A stretch of DNA of 64,000 nucleotides, taken from Nothopassalora personata (lineage: Eukaryota; Ascomycota; Dothideomycetes; Mycosphaerellales; Mycosphaerellaceae). Numbering within the stretch: position 1 is the first letter of the stretch; each line of letters starts with the position of its first letter. This document shows positions 12,646 through 25,472 of this stretch, piece by piece. A program made the translations under genes and the position numbers. Location: contig CM066295.1 of assembly GCA_033816765.1 (NCBI GenBank), forward strand, positions 744,001 to 808,000. The letters are read 5' to 3'. The notes below the pieces were generated by a model. It was given only the letters and a program-made list of their open reading frames with translations. It ran no database searches and was not told where the DNA came from.

Positions 12646-15600
12646 ATGGCGACTACCGAGACACCCGGTAGTACCGGTACTTTGCCGCACGCTACTATCG
12701 TTCTTAAGAGTCATAACTAATAGGACAAGTTTAACCGTTAGTTAGAGCTCTACGCTAAGTCTCTAAACATCTAGAAGTATATAGATCCGAACGACACTAT
12801 TGCCGAGCTAGTAGAGCCGGTGTTCTTAACGTTCGAACAGATCTAATTAGCATACACTACTAAAGACGCTACGGCGGTAGACAAAGAGCTTATTAAGCTC
12901 CGTTAGTCGGACGCTAAGCGTAGGCAGCGGATGTATAACATCTTTGCCGCAGCAAGGTCCAAACTAGTTACCTACCTAATCCGTACTACTACGGAGCTAG
13001 GCTAAGAGCTTATGTATAGGAAACGCACTCTTAGAGGTAAGTACTAGGCTCTAAAGACATAGTATGGACTAGACGACATGCTACGTAAGCGACAACTCAC
13101 ACTAGAGCTAAATAGGCTTTAGAAGAGCTAAGCCCGAAGGATTAACGACTAGTGCTTAGACTAGCTAGTGTTGTAGACTAAGATGCTAGATTGTAACTAC
13201 GCTAAGTACGGAGACCTAGCACGACACTTCTTGCTCGCAATATAGTAGAAGTAAGCTCCTACCTATAGAGCATTACTATATAACGAGTGGAAGCGTAATA
13301 AGCTCTCTCTTAGTAAACTTACTAAGCGATACCTCGAATAGATACGCGATACCACCCTAGTTACTAACAGCGGTCGATTAGTCTTTATAACCTTCGTAGG
13401 CGAGCTATTAGCCGAACACGATCCTCTAGAAGTCCTACCGACCCTAGCACCTATAGTAGGCACAGGGGGTAGGAACAACAACAACACGCGTAGCCGTAGC
13501 TGCGGCGACAAGAGCCGTAACCGTGGTAACAAGGATACCAAGAGCAGTAATAAGCTAAGCGGCTACTAGAACATTACCGGCGAGCCTAAGGAGAGTTGTT
13601 ATAAGAACCTCTATTTATGCGATATAGTTAACCCTAAGAAGCGTCTATTAAAGGATTAGCGCTCTAAGTAGTAGAAGAAGTGCTAGAAGCACTTTATTAA
13701 TTACTGCTTAGGCGATGATAGTAAACGCTTACTAGGCGTATTAAACCGCAATAGGCGCACGGATAAGGAACGAGATAAGGCAATTGCTAAGGGCAAGGCC
13801 GCACCGTACGGCTTCACTAGTCTTACTATCCTTTCGAGCTCGATAAGCTAATTGAGCTTTAACTTTAGGGATTGCTAGGTATACGACAACTGCTTGGACA
13901 CCTATATCATTAATCACTATAACTAGTAGGGCGTAGAATTCATTGTAGAGCGCCTAACTACATTATTAATCCAAGCCGGAACTACGATATTCCCTATTGC
14001 CGCATTAGGCAAGGTTCGCATAAAGATAGAGGGGATACTATTCACCCTATTGGATGTAGCCTATTGCCTAGGCTTTTATGTAAACGTTATCTCCTACTTA
14101 CGCATAGAGACGGCTGGACTTTAGTGGCACGGACGCACTAATTTAGTCTATTATAATAACAAGAAATTAATGGACCTGCACCGCCCTACTAGCACAATCC
14201 CCTTCTTTAAGGTAGTTACACCGCCTTAGTTAGAGATAGTCTACAAATGGCTATCGAGCAATAATAGGAGCATCCTACTAAAGATTACTAAGAAGTAGCG
14301 TATAGCGCACTTTATTAGCACAATTGGCAAGGGTAATACTATCTAAACACCGCCTATTTAGGACTCTAACGGCGACCGTACCGTTATAGTAGTAATGAAC
14401 AGCATAGGGGGCACTAAAGGTGCAGCAACGTCTAGTAGGACCCCTATTAAACACCGCAAGCTCTTAGGCCGCTAGTGGCACTAAATCTTCGGCTATATTG
14501 GTGCTAAACGTATTAACTAGCTTCCGTTTAGAGTTGAGGGGGTGGTTATCAACCCTAATGTACCTAAGGCACCCCTTACTGCACATTATAGAGCATGTGG
14601 CCTAGCTAAGGCACACAAAGTGTTTAATAGGACTAAGCCAATTAGGGCAATGACTCCCTATAGGCACGTAGCTATAGATTTAGCTAAGTTCACACCAGCA
14701 TACAATAGTGATCGTTACCTAGTTCATTTCTACGATTTAGATACCTATAGGCACTTTCAATTTACTATTAAGAATAGGGACTAACCATTAGTATTAGCTT
14801 GCTTTAACAGCCTGCTTAGCTTTATCAATTTCATTAGGCGCAGGTTTGTTTACTTCTATAGCGATAATAAAGTAGCTATTGGCACATCCTTCCGCTTAAC
14901 TATTAATAACAATTAAATTGAGTAGCACAACACTACTAACTACGCGTCTAACTAGGACCTAGTAGAACGAGCGGGCGGCGTTATCATTACGATGTCTCGC
15001 ACAATCCGCATTTATGCTCGCCTGCCTAAAAAGATCTGGAATGAATGCATAGTAGCTGCCGTCTACATTCTCTAGCGGTTACTAATCCAATTAAAAGGCT
15101 AGAAGACTCCCTTCGAATTGGCAATAGGTAGGGTACTAAATGTGGGCTACATAGTGGTGTACGGCTGCCTAGCCTACGTGTACATTTATGGCACTACTTA
15201 ACTAGGTAAGACTAAGAAGCTTAAAGAACGAGCACTTATCGGATACCTTGTAGGCTACGACTCTACTAACATCTACAGGGTGTGGGACCTATCGAAAGAT
15301 AGGGTTATGCGGGTAAAGGACGTCCTCTTTAATAAGACTACGTTCTACGACCTATCAATTCTCACTGCTAGTTACTTAACCCCTGTTAAGAACATCGCAA
15401 CAGTAGAACCGGCTAAAGAGCCTAAACAGTACTACGACCTGTATGTGGCTTACTATAAGTAGGACACAGCACAGGCCGAGGGAGTGAAAGAATAGGCTTA
15501 ATAGTAGCCGCTCTATTAAAACCCTCGTTAACACGCCTATTAACAATTACTGCTTAGGCATAAACTACACTAGCTACAACACCGAGCGCTAGCAACATTC

Positions 15601-17875
15601 AACCAACCTAAAGGTAATAGCAGTTTCTAGCTACTTGATTAGCTATTAATAAATAACGCTATAACCCCTGCACTTTCACGAGACTAGGTCAAATCCGGGG
15701 TCGAACTAGCGACTAATAAGAGTATAGAGAACTCTAACTATAACAACAACGCGGTAAACAACAGTAACGCGTCTAAATAATAGTATATTAACATACTGCA
15801 ATAGCAGTTAATAGATGCCCTTATAGAGGAAGATCGTAAGGAGCTTATAGTAGATGCTTCGACGACTTTAAATGTCGCTGCCGCTCCGCCTACAATCCCC
15901 TTCGAAGAACTTAGCTAAATGGATGACTTTTCCGCTAATACTAATTACGCCCTTACCGGATCCGGTAAGAGACTTAGAACGGCCTACTTCCACCATGCTC
16001 TACACAATATCATGGTTGCTAACGTTGTTATTAGCTAGATAGCGGGCATCCGCTAGAGACCTCGTTATCTAGGCCGTAAGTACTACGATGTCCTTCGATC
16101 CGAACGCACACGCGACTTCTCTCCTCTACGCCGTGTTAACACTATTACGTCGATGTACCGCGATAACCTTCCGCCCGAACCTCTAAACTACCGTGCCGCT
16201 ATAAAGCACCGCTTCGCCTAACAATGGCGTAAAGCTATAGCTAAGGAGTTTGCTAAGGCAATCTCTACTAGCACATTCAAATAGGCAACTTAGTAAGAGA
16301 AGGATCATAATGCTTAGCAAGAAGAGGAGGGACTTTAGCTACTACTACCGCTAAAGTGGGTGTATAAGTACAAGCTAGATAAGCATAGCATACTAAAGAG
16401 CTTTAAGGCCCGGCTATACGTAAGAGGCGATCTATAGGGTACACACTTAGATATATACGCCGCTATACTACTAGCAAGCATGTTCCGCCTCTACTGTGCT
16501 ATAGCCGCGAGCTTCGACCTAGAAGCTAAACAGTTTAATGTTATGAATGCCTTTCTAAATTCGGACCTACTGTACACTATATACCTACAACTACCTCCTA
16601 GAATCGATCGACTATCGGATGGATCTAGCTATGCTCTTAAACTAGTTAAGGCTCTCTACGGACTTAAGGAATCCCCTCTCCTTTAGTACAACTCCCTTAC
16701 TGCAACGCTCTCCTCTTTAGGCCTAGTTCCCCTATTAGACTCTAAGTGCATCTATTATAACGATAAGGTTATGTTCTTCTTCTACGTAGACGACCTAGTT
16801 ATACTCTACTATCGTAAGAATAAGGCCTATGCGGTATACATTAAGCAATAGCTTCTTAACGTATACGAGATGCACGAGCTTAGAGATCTAACCTAGTTCT
16901 TAGGAATTAAGGTAATACGAGACCGGCAAAAGAGACTACTATAGCTCTTATAAGAGGACTACATAGAGAAGCTCGCCGCTAAGTTTAGCATATCTACTAG
17001 CGTACGTAAGACTAATGTGCTAGTGGATTAACACCTCGACTAGACGGTGCCCGAGGGTTACGTCGTAGACGCTATAAAGATCCTTACGTACTAACAACGT
17101 ATTAGGTCTCTAAACTTCGTAGCAACGCACACACGCCTAGATATCGCCTTTTCCCTATCTATGCTCTCGCAGTACCTAACTAAGCCAACGGACACACATC
17201 TAAAGCTTGCGGATTAGTGCTTACGCTACCTCCTAGAGACTAAGAACCTCTACCTTGTATATAGCGCTAGTAAGCACATTACTGGCCTACATAGTTAGCC
17301 TAAACATCTCGGTAAGAACTATGAATTCTTTAGTGCATTAGATGCCTCCTACGGCATAAACGTCGATAGGACCAGCTCTAGCGGATGGATCTTTATGCTG
17401 TTCGGCGGACTAGTCGATTATAAAGCCTCTAAGTAGATTACTGTTACTAAGTCCTTAACCGAAGCCGAACTCCTTAGCCTGTTACAAGCGGCATTAGAGC
17501 TAATCTAGTGGGAACGCATCTTCGCCGAGATCTATCTCGAGTTTAACTAGTGTATACACCTATACTGTAACAACACCTAGACTATTCGACTTGTTAACTA
17601 GTAAGGGCAAAAGCTTAACACTAAGCTGCGCTATGTTGACATCTATCACTATTGGCTCCGCTAGAGAGACTAACGAGGAGATATCGAGATTCGGTATCTT
17701 AATACTAACGACATGCCTATAGATAGGCTTACTAAGCTGCTGCCACTATAAAAGTATAAGCACTTCGTGAAGCTGCTTAACATAGCTAAGGAAGGCGTAG
17801 ATCTACGCTCCTTAGCGCCTACTGTAGATGCTAACACTAGCCGTATTACCTTAGGAGGTAATAATAACGCTTAAG
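12646..17875 (+). pseudogene. Copia-2 gag-pol polyprotein, RIP-interrupted
   Basis: The frame starts at an ATG in a gccgtcATGgcg context and keeps a single phase to about 17875. The open pieces at 14542-14784, 15280-15462 and 16480-16686 all lie in it. They carry the integrase zinc-finger and core start (CGLAKAHKVFNR, then a catalytic Asp in AIDLAKFTP), the integrase C-terminal block and the reverse transcriptase palm (NAFLNSDL, ALYGLK). Interrupting codons are mostly TAG or TAA at expected Gln or Trp sites, so the frame was probably intact when RIP struck. Functionally dead. Confidence 0.75.
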
Positions 17876-18144
17876 ATACGTAGGCCTACTACACTAGTGG
17901 CTCTTCTCGACAGTTACTAGCACTAGGCTTTAACTATAGGACTCCTCTTCTCGGCGCATTATAGCATACACGACATGGTAATTAGCTACTACTAAGCGCT
18001 GCTTCCATTATGCCTCTCCTTCCGCATTCGGATAGATGCGACTTCCCTTTTATCCTTTTTATGCTAAAACAGGAAGGAACTAGTAGTAGGACTGTATAAA
18101 AACACCTCTTTAGTTCTAAACCCTTCCTCTTTCTTTAACTAACA

Positions 18145-18880
18145 TGGACCGGCAGAGGCTGTATAGTATGTTCGGTACTACTATCTCCTCTACCGGCTCC
18201 GCACCACCGCCTAGCGCCGCTAGCGCCGCTACCGCTAGAGCAAGCGTCCACTATTCACCGGCGCTGCCCTAGCACTATTATTACTAGGTGTTTCTCGGAC
18301 TCCTATTAGCCCATAGCAAAAGGACCGGAAACGCCCCTATTACTAGTAGCAGTGTAGCGTATAAGTACCTGCAACGGCGTAGCCAATCATAGGCGCCGAA
18401 ACACTATTAACCTCGCTGCTAGCAGCATTACTATCACTACCTCCGTTACTATATTATAACGATCGTTATGACATCATCGATGCCTCCATTATCGTCCTCA
18501 CCTTACTTAGAGACAGCATCTCCACCCGCTAGGCGTGCAGCACCTATAGCACCACCGTCGCTAGGATCACCCTTGCCCTAAGTAAAAAGATAAGGCCTTT
18601 ACAAGCTATGAAGACCTTTTATTAGGCAAAAGAGTTCCTACTAGGACGTAGCTAAATAGTAATCTCTACCTAAGGCAGGAAGCGGAGTTCTCTAAGACCG
18701 TAACCGAAGTTATATGTGCGCGGTTATTAGATAGCAGTAAGGCACCCCAATTGCCGAAGCAATAGCGTACTATGACACCTAGGATTTTAATTAAGAGTAA
18801 TAGAGCGGACATTAAAGCGGACGATAGGCTAAGCAATAAATTCAGTAGATATAATAACCCCTAGGACTCGAACCTACAAC
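18145..18880 (+). pseudogene. Copia-2 accessory 3' ORF remnant, unknown function
   Basis: After the pol stop a new ATG (18145) opens a reading phase rich in Ser, Ala and Pro at the start. It then passes a hydrophobic Leu/Ile-rich stretch and a second Pro/Ser-rich stretch. It contains many TAG/TAA/TGA codons but few frame-breaking features, consistent with a RIPed gene of roughly 200-250 codons. I do not recognise it. Standard Copia elements end shortly after RNase H, so this is extra cargo or a downstream env-like or accessory ORF. The coding nature is inferred only from the base pattern. Confidence 0.35.
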
Positions 18881-19236
18881 CTTATATGTCCGTTGAAATG
18901 TAGGGAGATAGCACGCCTTACCGTTTAGTGCTACAAGAACAGCTTAGCCACCCCACCGGACAAGATTCATATCGTTTAGAACCTATTATATAGGTTAACT
19001 ATAGTATGAGGGACTTGGTAAGATTGTAAATAGGGATGTAAGGCTAGGACAATAGCCTTACCTAAAACGCTAACTTAGCGCCCTGCTGTGCAGCTCACAA
19101 TGGAGCTCCAACAAGCACGCAGCAACGAAGCCTAACGTCATGAGGTGGGTGGGTGGGGTGATAGGTAATAGATGGGGTGCACGCGATCACATGCGATCAG
19201 CTCATTCACCTGCAAGCCGCACGAGCTAAGGGGGTG

Positions 19237-19442
19237 TGTCACGATCTAAGCGTGTACCGGCGCTGCAGCCTAATCAAACCTAAGGCAGTAGCCGCTAAGA
19301 ATCAGGTGACATTAATTAGTCACCTGCAGCCTTTTCACAAGCAGCCCCTTCAATTCTAGCTTAGACACATGCAATCTACTATCTGCTTTTGAAACACCTT
19401 TATGAGCCCATTTTATGACTTCTAACCACTTGTAACGTGATA
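19237..19442 (+). repeat. Copia-2 3' LTR
   Basis: This 206-bp partner of 12261-12466 is less altered (it keeps several CA dinucleotides lost in the 5' copy). It is preceded by a short G-rich tract (aagggggtg) and followed by the TTAGG target duplication. Confidence 0.88.
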
Positions 19443-22400
19443 TTAGGACTACCTACTTATAGAAGTAACCGAAAATCTAGGAGAAGCTATTATAAAGAGA
19501 CTACCTATAGGAAGCTAAATTACGGATGCTAGATATATTATATTGTTAGGAATATTTATATTAAACAAACTACGTAATATAGTATAATACGCACGCGTAC
19601 TCTACTTAGAAACGTAAAAGATCTAGGAACGTTACTAAAAATAGATACGGATATAGAGAGGATCGCGCTAGGTTTAGGTAGAGGCCTTAAGATATAAAGT
19701 ACGACGTTTTACTTACGAATAGGGAAAAGGATCGACTACTTAGGAATAAGCAACTAAAAGGAGTTATATAATATAGAAAAGGCTTAAGTATTACTAATAG
19801 TAGAAGTAGTCTTCCGAATATAAGTAATCGTTAATAGTTATAGTACTAAGTTTATAATTGACTCCGTAGCGAGCGAGAATTTTACCTCTAAAATATTTAT
19901 AAGGACTAAAGGAACCGTATCCTAAAAGAAAGACGAAGGGTATAAATTAATCGCGGTAGATAGATTATCCTTACCTAGTATAGAGCGAGAGATAATACCG
20001 CTACGACTAGTAATCTAATAGTACTACGAGAAAATTATCTTAGATATTACTAATATAGCTAGTTATAATATCGTATTAGGTATACCTTAGTTAAGAAAGT
20101 ATAATCTAATAGTCGACTAGAAGAGAGGAGTACTTATATTTAGGGAATACGATTACGTTATTAATATTTAGCCTACGTAGTAGTAGCATTTACTAGTAGA
20201 TAAGGTAAAGAGATAGCTAAATAGAATATAGCTTACGCCGACTAGAAGAATAAGAGAACTACCTTCAACCGGGATAGATACTAGCGTAGGGCCGCCGGGT
20301 TACGAAGTAACTAGTAGTAATAAAAGTAACGTACTATCGAAGAATACTAATATCTCGGAGTTAAGTATCCCTAAGGAGTATCGTAAGTAGTCGCGACTCT
20401 TTAAAGAGGAGAGAGGTAAGGACGCCCTTCCTAAGTACCGCCTATAGGATTATAAGATTAATATTTAGCTAGGGAAAGAGCCTCTATAGGGGCCCCTATA
20501 TTAAATGTCTAAAAAGAGCTATAGATCCTACGAGAATAGCTAAAAGAGAAGCTAGCTAAAGGATAGATAAGAAGATCTACCTCAAGTATAGGAACTCTAT
20601 ATATATTCGTTCTAAAAGTAAACGGGAAGTTACGACTCGTATAAGACTATAGGAAGCTAAATAAGATTACGATTAAAAACCAATACCCGCTACCTAATAT
20701 TAAAGAAGCGTAAGATAGATTAACTAAATTAGACTAGTATATAAAGATTAACCTACGAGATACCTCCTACGCTATACGGATAGCGGAAGGAGAAGAATAG
20801 AAAACCGCTTTTAGAATAAGATACGGACTTTACAAATTCTTAGTTATACTAATAGAATTAACTAACGTACCTGTATCCTATTAGGACCTTATTAATAAAG
20901 TACTTAGAGACCTACTTAATATATACGTTATTATATATATAGACGATATACTAGTCTATATAAAAGAATCGCTATAGAATTATATAAGATAAGTCTAGGA
21001 CGTATTTAAACAGCTTACGCGTTTAGGATTTAAGATAGCACCTAAAAAGTACGAATTTTATAAGAAGGAAGTTAAATTCTTAGGCTTTATTATTAGTACG
21101 ATAGGAATAATAATCGACCCTACGAAGACACAGTTAATTAGAGAATAGCTAGAACCGAAAACAGTTAAGGACGTATAGTTATTCCTTAGACTAGTAAATA
21201 CAACCGGAAATCATTAAAGACTATTTAAAAATAGTAGTACTAATAACGATACTTACGAGAAAAGACGTTAACTAGAAATAGGGAAAAGGGTAAACCGATA
21301 CGTTTAAGCGACTTAAGAAATGATGTATATTAGCCCCTACGCTTCGATTATTTAATAGTAATAAGGAAGTCTATATCGAGACCGATACGTCTAATATAGT
21401 AATAGGCGCGTATCTAATATAGATATACAATAGGTAAAGACACCTAGTAGCCTTTTACTCCTAAAAAATAACTATAGCGTAATAGAACTACAACATCTAT
21501 AATAAAGAGCTTCTAGCTATTATTACCGCTATATAACATTAGAGAGTATATATTAAGGGCCTACTAAAGTTAACTATTCTTTCGAACTATAAAAATCTTA
21601 CGTACTTTACGATAATAAAAGAACTTACCCGAAGGTAAGTCCGCTAGTTAGAGCTACTAAGGTAGTATAAGTTTAAGATTAAATATACTCTAGGAAGAGA
21701 GAATAGCCGCGCTAACGCGCTAAGCTAAAGAAGCGACTATATAGAAGGAAAGGAACTAGTATTATATAAGATATTAAAGATAAACCCCAATAGAAGTCTT
21801 AGTACTAATATATAAGAGTTTAATAATATTATACGGATATTATGCAATAAGGACGAATAATTCCCTATATTATAAGGAAAATACTAAGTACCGAAGGATC
21901 GAGAAGAAGAGTATATACGATAATAATATAACAGACCTATATATAGATACCCTAGAACTTTAAAGATAATAGACCTAATATAACGTAGCTTCTTATTTCT
22001 ATAAATAAGACTTAAGGTACTATAATATATTAAGCAATACGTATACTACTAATAAAATAAGGCTATGAGACATACAAAATATAGCTACCTATAGTTTAGG
22101 ACACTACTAATAAAACTATAGAACAAAGTTATAATAGACTTTATTACGAAACTCCTACTATTAGAGGATTAAGTTATAAAATAACTAATTAGTTATAGTT
22201 AATAGACTTATAAAATATGTATACTTTATTCCTATATTGGAGATATATAATATAGAGTAGCTTAGATACCTCGTCCTAGATAGACTAATCTAATACTACG
22301 GATTCCCTTACGCGTTTATAACGGATAGAGATAAGCTATTTATATTAAATTACTAGAAAACGCTTATGGGAACAATCGGAACTAAACATAAGCTATTAAT

Positions 22401-23193
22401 AGTATATTATCTAGAGATAGACGGATAAATCGAGAGGATAAATTAGACGCTAGAATAATACCTACGACATTATATTAACTACGTATAAGATAACTAGGTG
22501 TCATTACTACTAATAGCGTAGATCGCACTAAACAACTATAAATTAGAGACAACTTTAACGACACTATTCTATACGAACTTTAGTAAAGATCCTAACCTAT
22601 TTAGAAAACCTAGATCCTACCTATAGGCCGAAAGAGTAATCGTAACGATAGATACTCTTAAGGTAGTATATAAAGAAATATATAAGGCGATTAAAGATAT
22701 ATAATAAAAACTATCTTAATAACAATAACATATAAGAAAAATAGTACCTCTACTAAAGGAGGAGGATAAGGTCTATCTCCTGATAAAAAAATTTAGAATA
22801 AGGAGAAAGACTAAGAAATTAGATTATGTTAAGCTTAGACTATTTTTTATTAATAAAGTTATAGGACTAGTTAACTACCGCCTATAACTACTACCTAACG
22901 CAAAAATCTACCTAGTCTTCTATATCTCTAAGTTAGAACCTATAGACGCTAAAACACCTTACTAGGAAAGCTTCTATTTTAAGCCGGAAGTAGAAAACGA
23001 ATTTAAAGTCGAAAAAATCCTAGATTAGAAAGGTTAGTAATATCTTATTAAATAGAAAGGATACGACAAATTGGAGAATACCTATGAATTAAAAGAAAAC
23101 CTATAGAACTATTAGTAGAAGATTTAAGAATATCATAGGACTAAAAAGGGGCCCCTACGGACTAAGCGCTATTAGTAACTAGTCCGCTAGGAG

Positions 23194-23267
23194 TAACTAG
23201 AATAGGAATCGAACCTACGACCTTAAGAGTATAAATAGCTTACACTCTACTACTAAGCTACCTAGTC
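23194..23267 (-). tRNA. RIPed tRNA-like gene, antisense in family A1
   Basis: On the minus strand these 74 nt fold as a cloverleaf. The acceptor strands GACTAGG and TCTAGTT pair with G-U wobbles, a D arm with a TAGC...GTAGAG-type box A follows, and the T arm contains GGTTCGATTCC (box B). The anticodon arm is 19 nt. Its centre reads ATTTATA, which would put TTA (RIPed from CTA) at positions 34-36. It aligns without gaps to 31345-31418 and 43140-43213 and lies just after the chromodomain, before the antisense gene. Probably dead, but the fold survived because RIP at paired CA/TG steps keeps pairing. Confidence 0.6.
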
Positions 23268-23329
23268 GGCTATTAGGGACTAAGGGAAACTTACGAGAAT
23301 ATATTACCTATAAGGAAGAAGGCTAAACT

Positions 23330-23912
23330 ATTAACGCTACGACACTACCTAAATTATCCGGGACGGGTAGCGAGAGATTATAGCCGGTAATCTCGGCCTC
23401 AGAATCTAGAGGTATCTTAAGAACGTTATAAAAGAAAGGAAGGTCTAGAACTTTAATATATATTTCGGTAGGAGGGTTATCTACCTCTAGCGTATTAAGA
23501 GCTTCGCTAGTTGTATCCTTAGTACGGCGCTTAGTAAGGCGTAACTACTTCCTTAAGTAAATCTTCTTTATCCGCTTATCCTAGAGCCGTTATACAATTT
23601 CTACCTCCTCCTCTTCTAAGGACTCGATATTATAACGTAACTTATTGCAAGTATCCTTTAGCTATTCCTACTAAGTAAAGGATAAGCTTATATTATAGGA
23701 CTTATAATTTTTTCTTAAATACTTAGAATACTTCTTTAAATGCGGACGTAGAATATAACGAGGCATTAGTTCCTAAGGCTTAACGCGAGCATTACGGTAG
23801 TTCGAGTAGGACGCTATCTTATATCCTTCGGTAGTAATGTCGGTAGCTAAAGATTCGCGGCTAAGGGTAGAGGATTAGGAGGTACGGCGTTTATAAGAAG
23901 AAGAAGGAAACA
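23330..23912 (-). pseudogene. RIPed antisense gene of family A1 (coiled-coil C-terminus)
   Basis: A minus-strand frame begins at a preserved ATG (23910-23912), in the same place as the antisense gene of the intact element. The interruptions are RIP-type TAG/TAA. The C-terminal half has an acidic run (EEEEV) and a basic coiled-coil segment (LRLTKRRT) close to that of the 43.7-kb copy (LRLAKRRT), so the two are related. The N-terminal half lacks the cysteine cluster seen in the other copies. The end near 23330 is approximate. Confidence 0.45.
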
Positions 23913-23987
23913 TCGTTACTAAAGTAAAGAAACGAGAAAATATCCGCTATTAAGGTCCGAGGCAAAGCTAGGCTAGAAGGGGGATAG

Positions 23988-24422
23988 TGTTACGGTTTAG
24001 TTCTATAGGAAGCTAGAATTACTAACCTATACGTAACGTACTCTATTTCGGCATTTAAATACTAAATAGAGAATACAAAGACATAACTAAGGCGACAACT
24101 AAGTACGACATCTTACCCTTATAGAGCTTGAATAGAGCGGATAGAGTTATAATAGAGTATTACTCTATTTAAAGAATAATTTCCTTTATATTTAGGAATG
24201 CTAAGAATCCCTTATAGTTTTAATACATTTAACTTACTATTTAATATTACTGTTTAGAATACACTATAACCTAACCTCTACTATACTATTTCTTAAGTCT
24301 TTATAAGACTAAGATAACTACTACTTTATTACTCTCCCTTAACTTCTTATCGGCTCGAGAATAAATCTAATTAAGCTTATCTTCTTAACTTATAATATTA
24401 TTAGATTATACTAAACCTAATA
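23988..24422 (+). repeat. Family A1 3' LTR
   Basis: This 435-bp LTR begins TGTTACGG after a purine-rich tract (ctagaagggggatag) and ends CCTAATA. It is followed by the AGTAG target duplication and pairs with 9814-10248. Confidence 0.85.
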
Positions 24423-25472
24423 AGTAGCTAAATATAAGGCGTTAGTAAAGGTAATATAAGACGTTAAAGGGATTAGAGAGGCTATATATCTAGGCCCTAC
24501 CCTTTAGTAGTAAAATAGAAGGGCCTTACCTAATAGTAATAACATAGGAGAGAGGTCTTACCCTTTAGTAATAATATAGATATAGAAGGTAATATAAGAG
24601 ATAGGAGAGGGGGGAGAAGATTATTTATTTATAAAAATAAAACTAAAAGTAAACTTTTATAGGAGTGTAATATAGAGGCGCTACGTAGAGAGAAGATAGG
24701 CGCGTAGTAAGCGGCTAGTAGGCGTAACGCGTACGATTACTCGTTATCTTTATCCTCCTCCTTCTTATTATTATTCTTATTATACTTACTACGTAAGACG
24801 GGCGGTAGGAACGCCCTATTTACGGTAGTAGTATTAATATTCTTAGCCTATAACAACTATTACTACGGTTATTATAGGACACGTATACGACGTATAGGCT
24901 ACTTATAGTATAGCCGAGCTCGAATAGCCCGTTAAGGGCCCTATTCTACTTATACTATAGTACTATAGACGTAGTAGCGGTAGCGGATAAGGGGCTAGTA
25001 GTAGAGGCGCCTATAAAGCGTACGCGAGTATTACCTATACGCTTATTCTTATAGGTAATATACTACCTCTTACCCTAGAAGGAGGGTAGCTAAGTTATAT
25101 AAGGAGCGATAGTATAGCGTACGAGGCGAGCATACGAACCGTACGTAAGACGTAGTACTTATACCTAAAATCTACTGGCTAATGTTAGTATAGAGGTAGC
25201 GTTACTCGTCTAGAGTATTTTACTCCTCCTAGGTAGGAGGATCACTAAGCTCGCGGATAAGGTCGTCGTACTAGGCGCGCGCGGTACGTAGGCGAGCTAC
25301 TAACTACACAATAGAGACGCTAGTATTACTTACGTACGGATACCTACTAGTCCTATAGCGCCTATACTTCTTAAGTAGCTCGCCGGTAGTAATACTATCA
25401 TACGTATCTAGCTCGTCTACTATACGGTTAGTAAGTATATTATAAGCGGCGAGCGTAGTAAATACTTACTAC
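24423..25472 (+). mobile_element. RIPed 3' tail of a family D Gypsy element
   Basis: This continues the fragment ending at 9813. The first bases (agtagctaaatataaggcg) match the sequence after the chromodomain at 36205-36225, and 24600-24790 aligns with 36240-36420. No open frame survives. A short pyrimidine-rich run (cctcctccttcttattatt) is near 24760. I see no host gene. It is interrupted at 25472 by the intact family A element (target ACTAC) and continues at 32508. Confidence 0.5.

Larger units (their letters stand above)
12261..19442 (+). mobile_element. RIPed Ty1/Copia element (Copia-2) with extra 3' ORF
   Basis: LTRs of 206 bp (12261-12466 and 19237-19442) begin TGTCACG and end CGTGATA. 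The target duplication is TTAGG (12256-12260 and 19443-19447), and joining the flanks restores the host gag alignment. One long frame opens at ATG 12646 and runs to about 17873 with TAG/TAA/TGA interruptions: gag to about 13560, a CCHC-like region near 13595-13640, integrase (zinc finger Cys pair and first catalytic Asp near 14605-14700), reverse transcriptase (ALYGLK block near 16650, Tyr-Val-Asp-Asp near 16785) and RNase H near 17330-17800. About 1.3 kb of further sequence separates RNase H from the 3' LTR. RIP is lighter here than in neighbouring elements. Confidence 0.85.
9814..24422 (+). mobile_element. RIPed family A Gypsy chromovirus (A1) with a Copia in gag
   Basis: The ends are 435-bp LTRs (9814-10248 and 23988-24422) inside an AGTAG target duplication (9809-9813 and 24423-24427). 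Gag runs about 10290-12260 and 19443-19755, with a RIPed CCHC site near 11140-11180. Pol runs about 19790-23140: protease, reverse transcriptase, RNase H, integrase, GPY/F and chromodomain, all aligning with the intact copy at 27920-31356. A tRNA-like gene and an antisense gene follow. In-frame stops are nearly all TAG or TAA at former CAG, CAA or TGG. A Copia element split the gag at 12260. Confidence 0.85.

Noticed and set aside
13263..13541. Minus-strand open frame of 92 codons
   Set aside because: It lies antisense to the gag of the RIPed Copia-2 and has an Arg/Leu-rich composition without domain. It is open only because of the base bias of RIPed DNA.
18840..18960. Full tRNA gene call on the minus strand in Copia-2
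   Set aside because: Box A-like and box B-like motifs are present, but I could not pair an acceptor stem and the T stem has a mismatch, so only a tRNA-like remnant is noted.
24750..24790. CTCCTT/TTATTA-rich stretch as a microsatellite or CRISPR-like array
   Set aside because: It is a short pyrimidine-rich run without regular repeat-spacer structure, and it occurs also at 36365-36400 as part of the family D tail.
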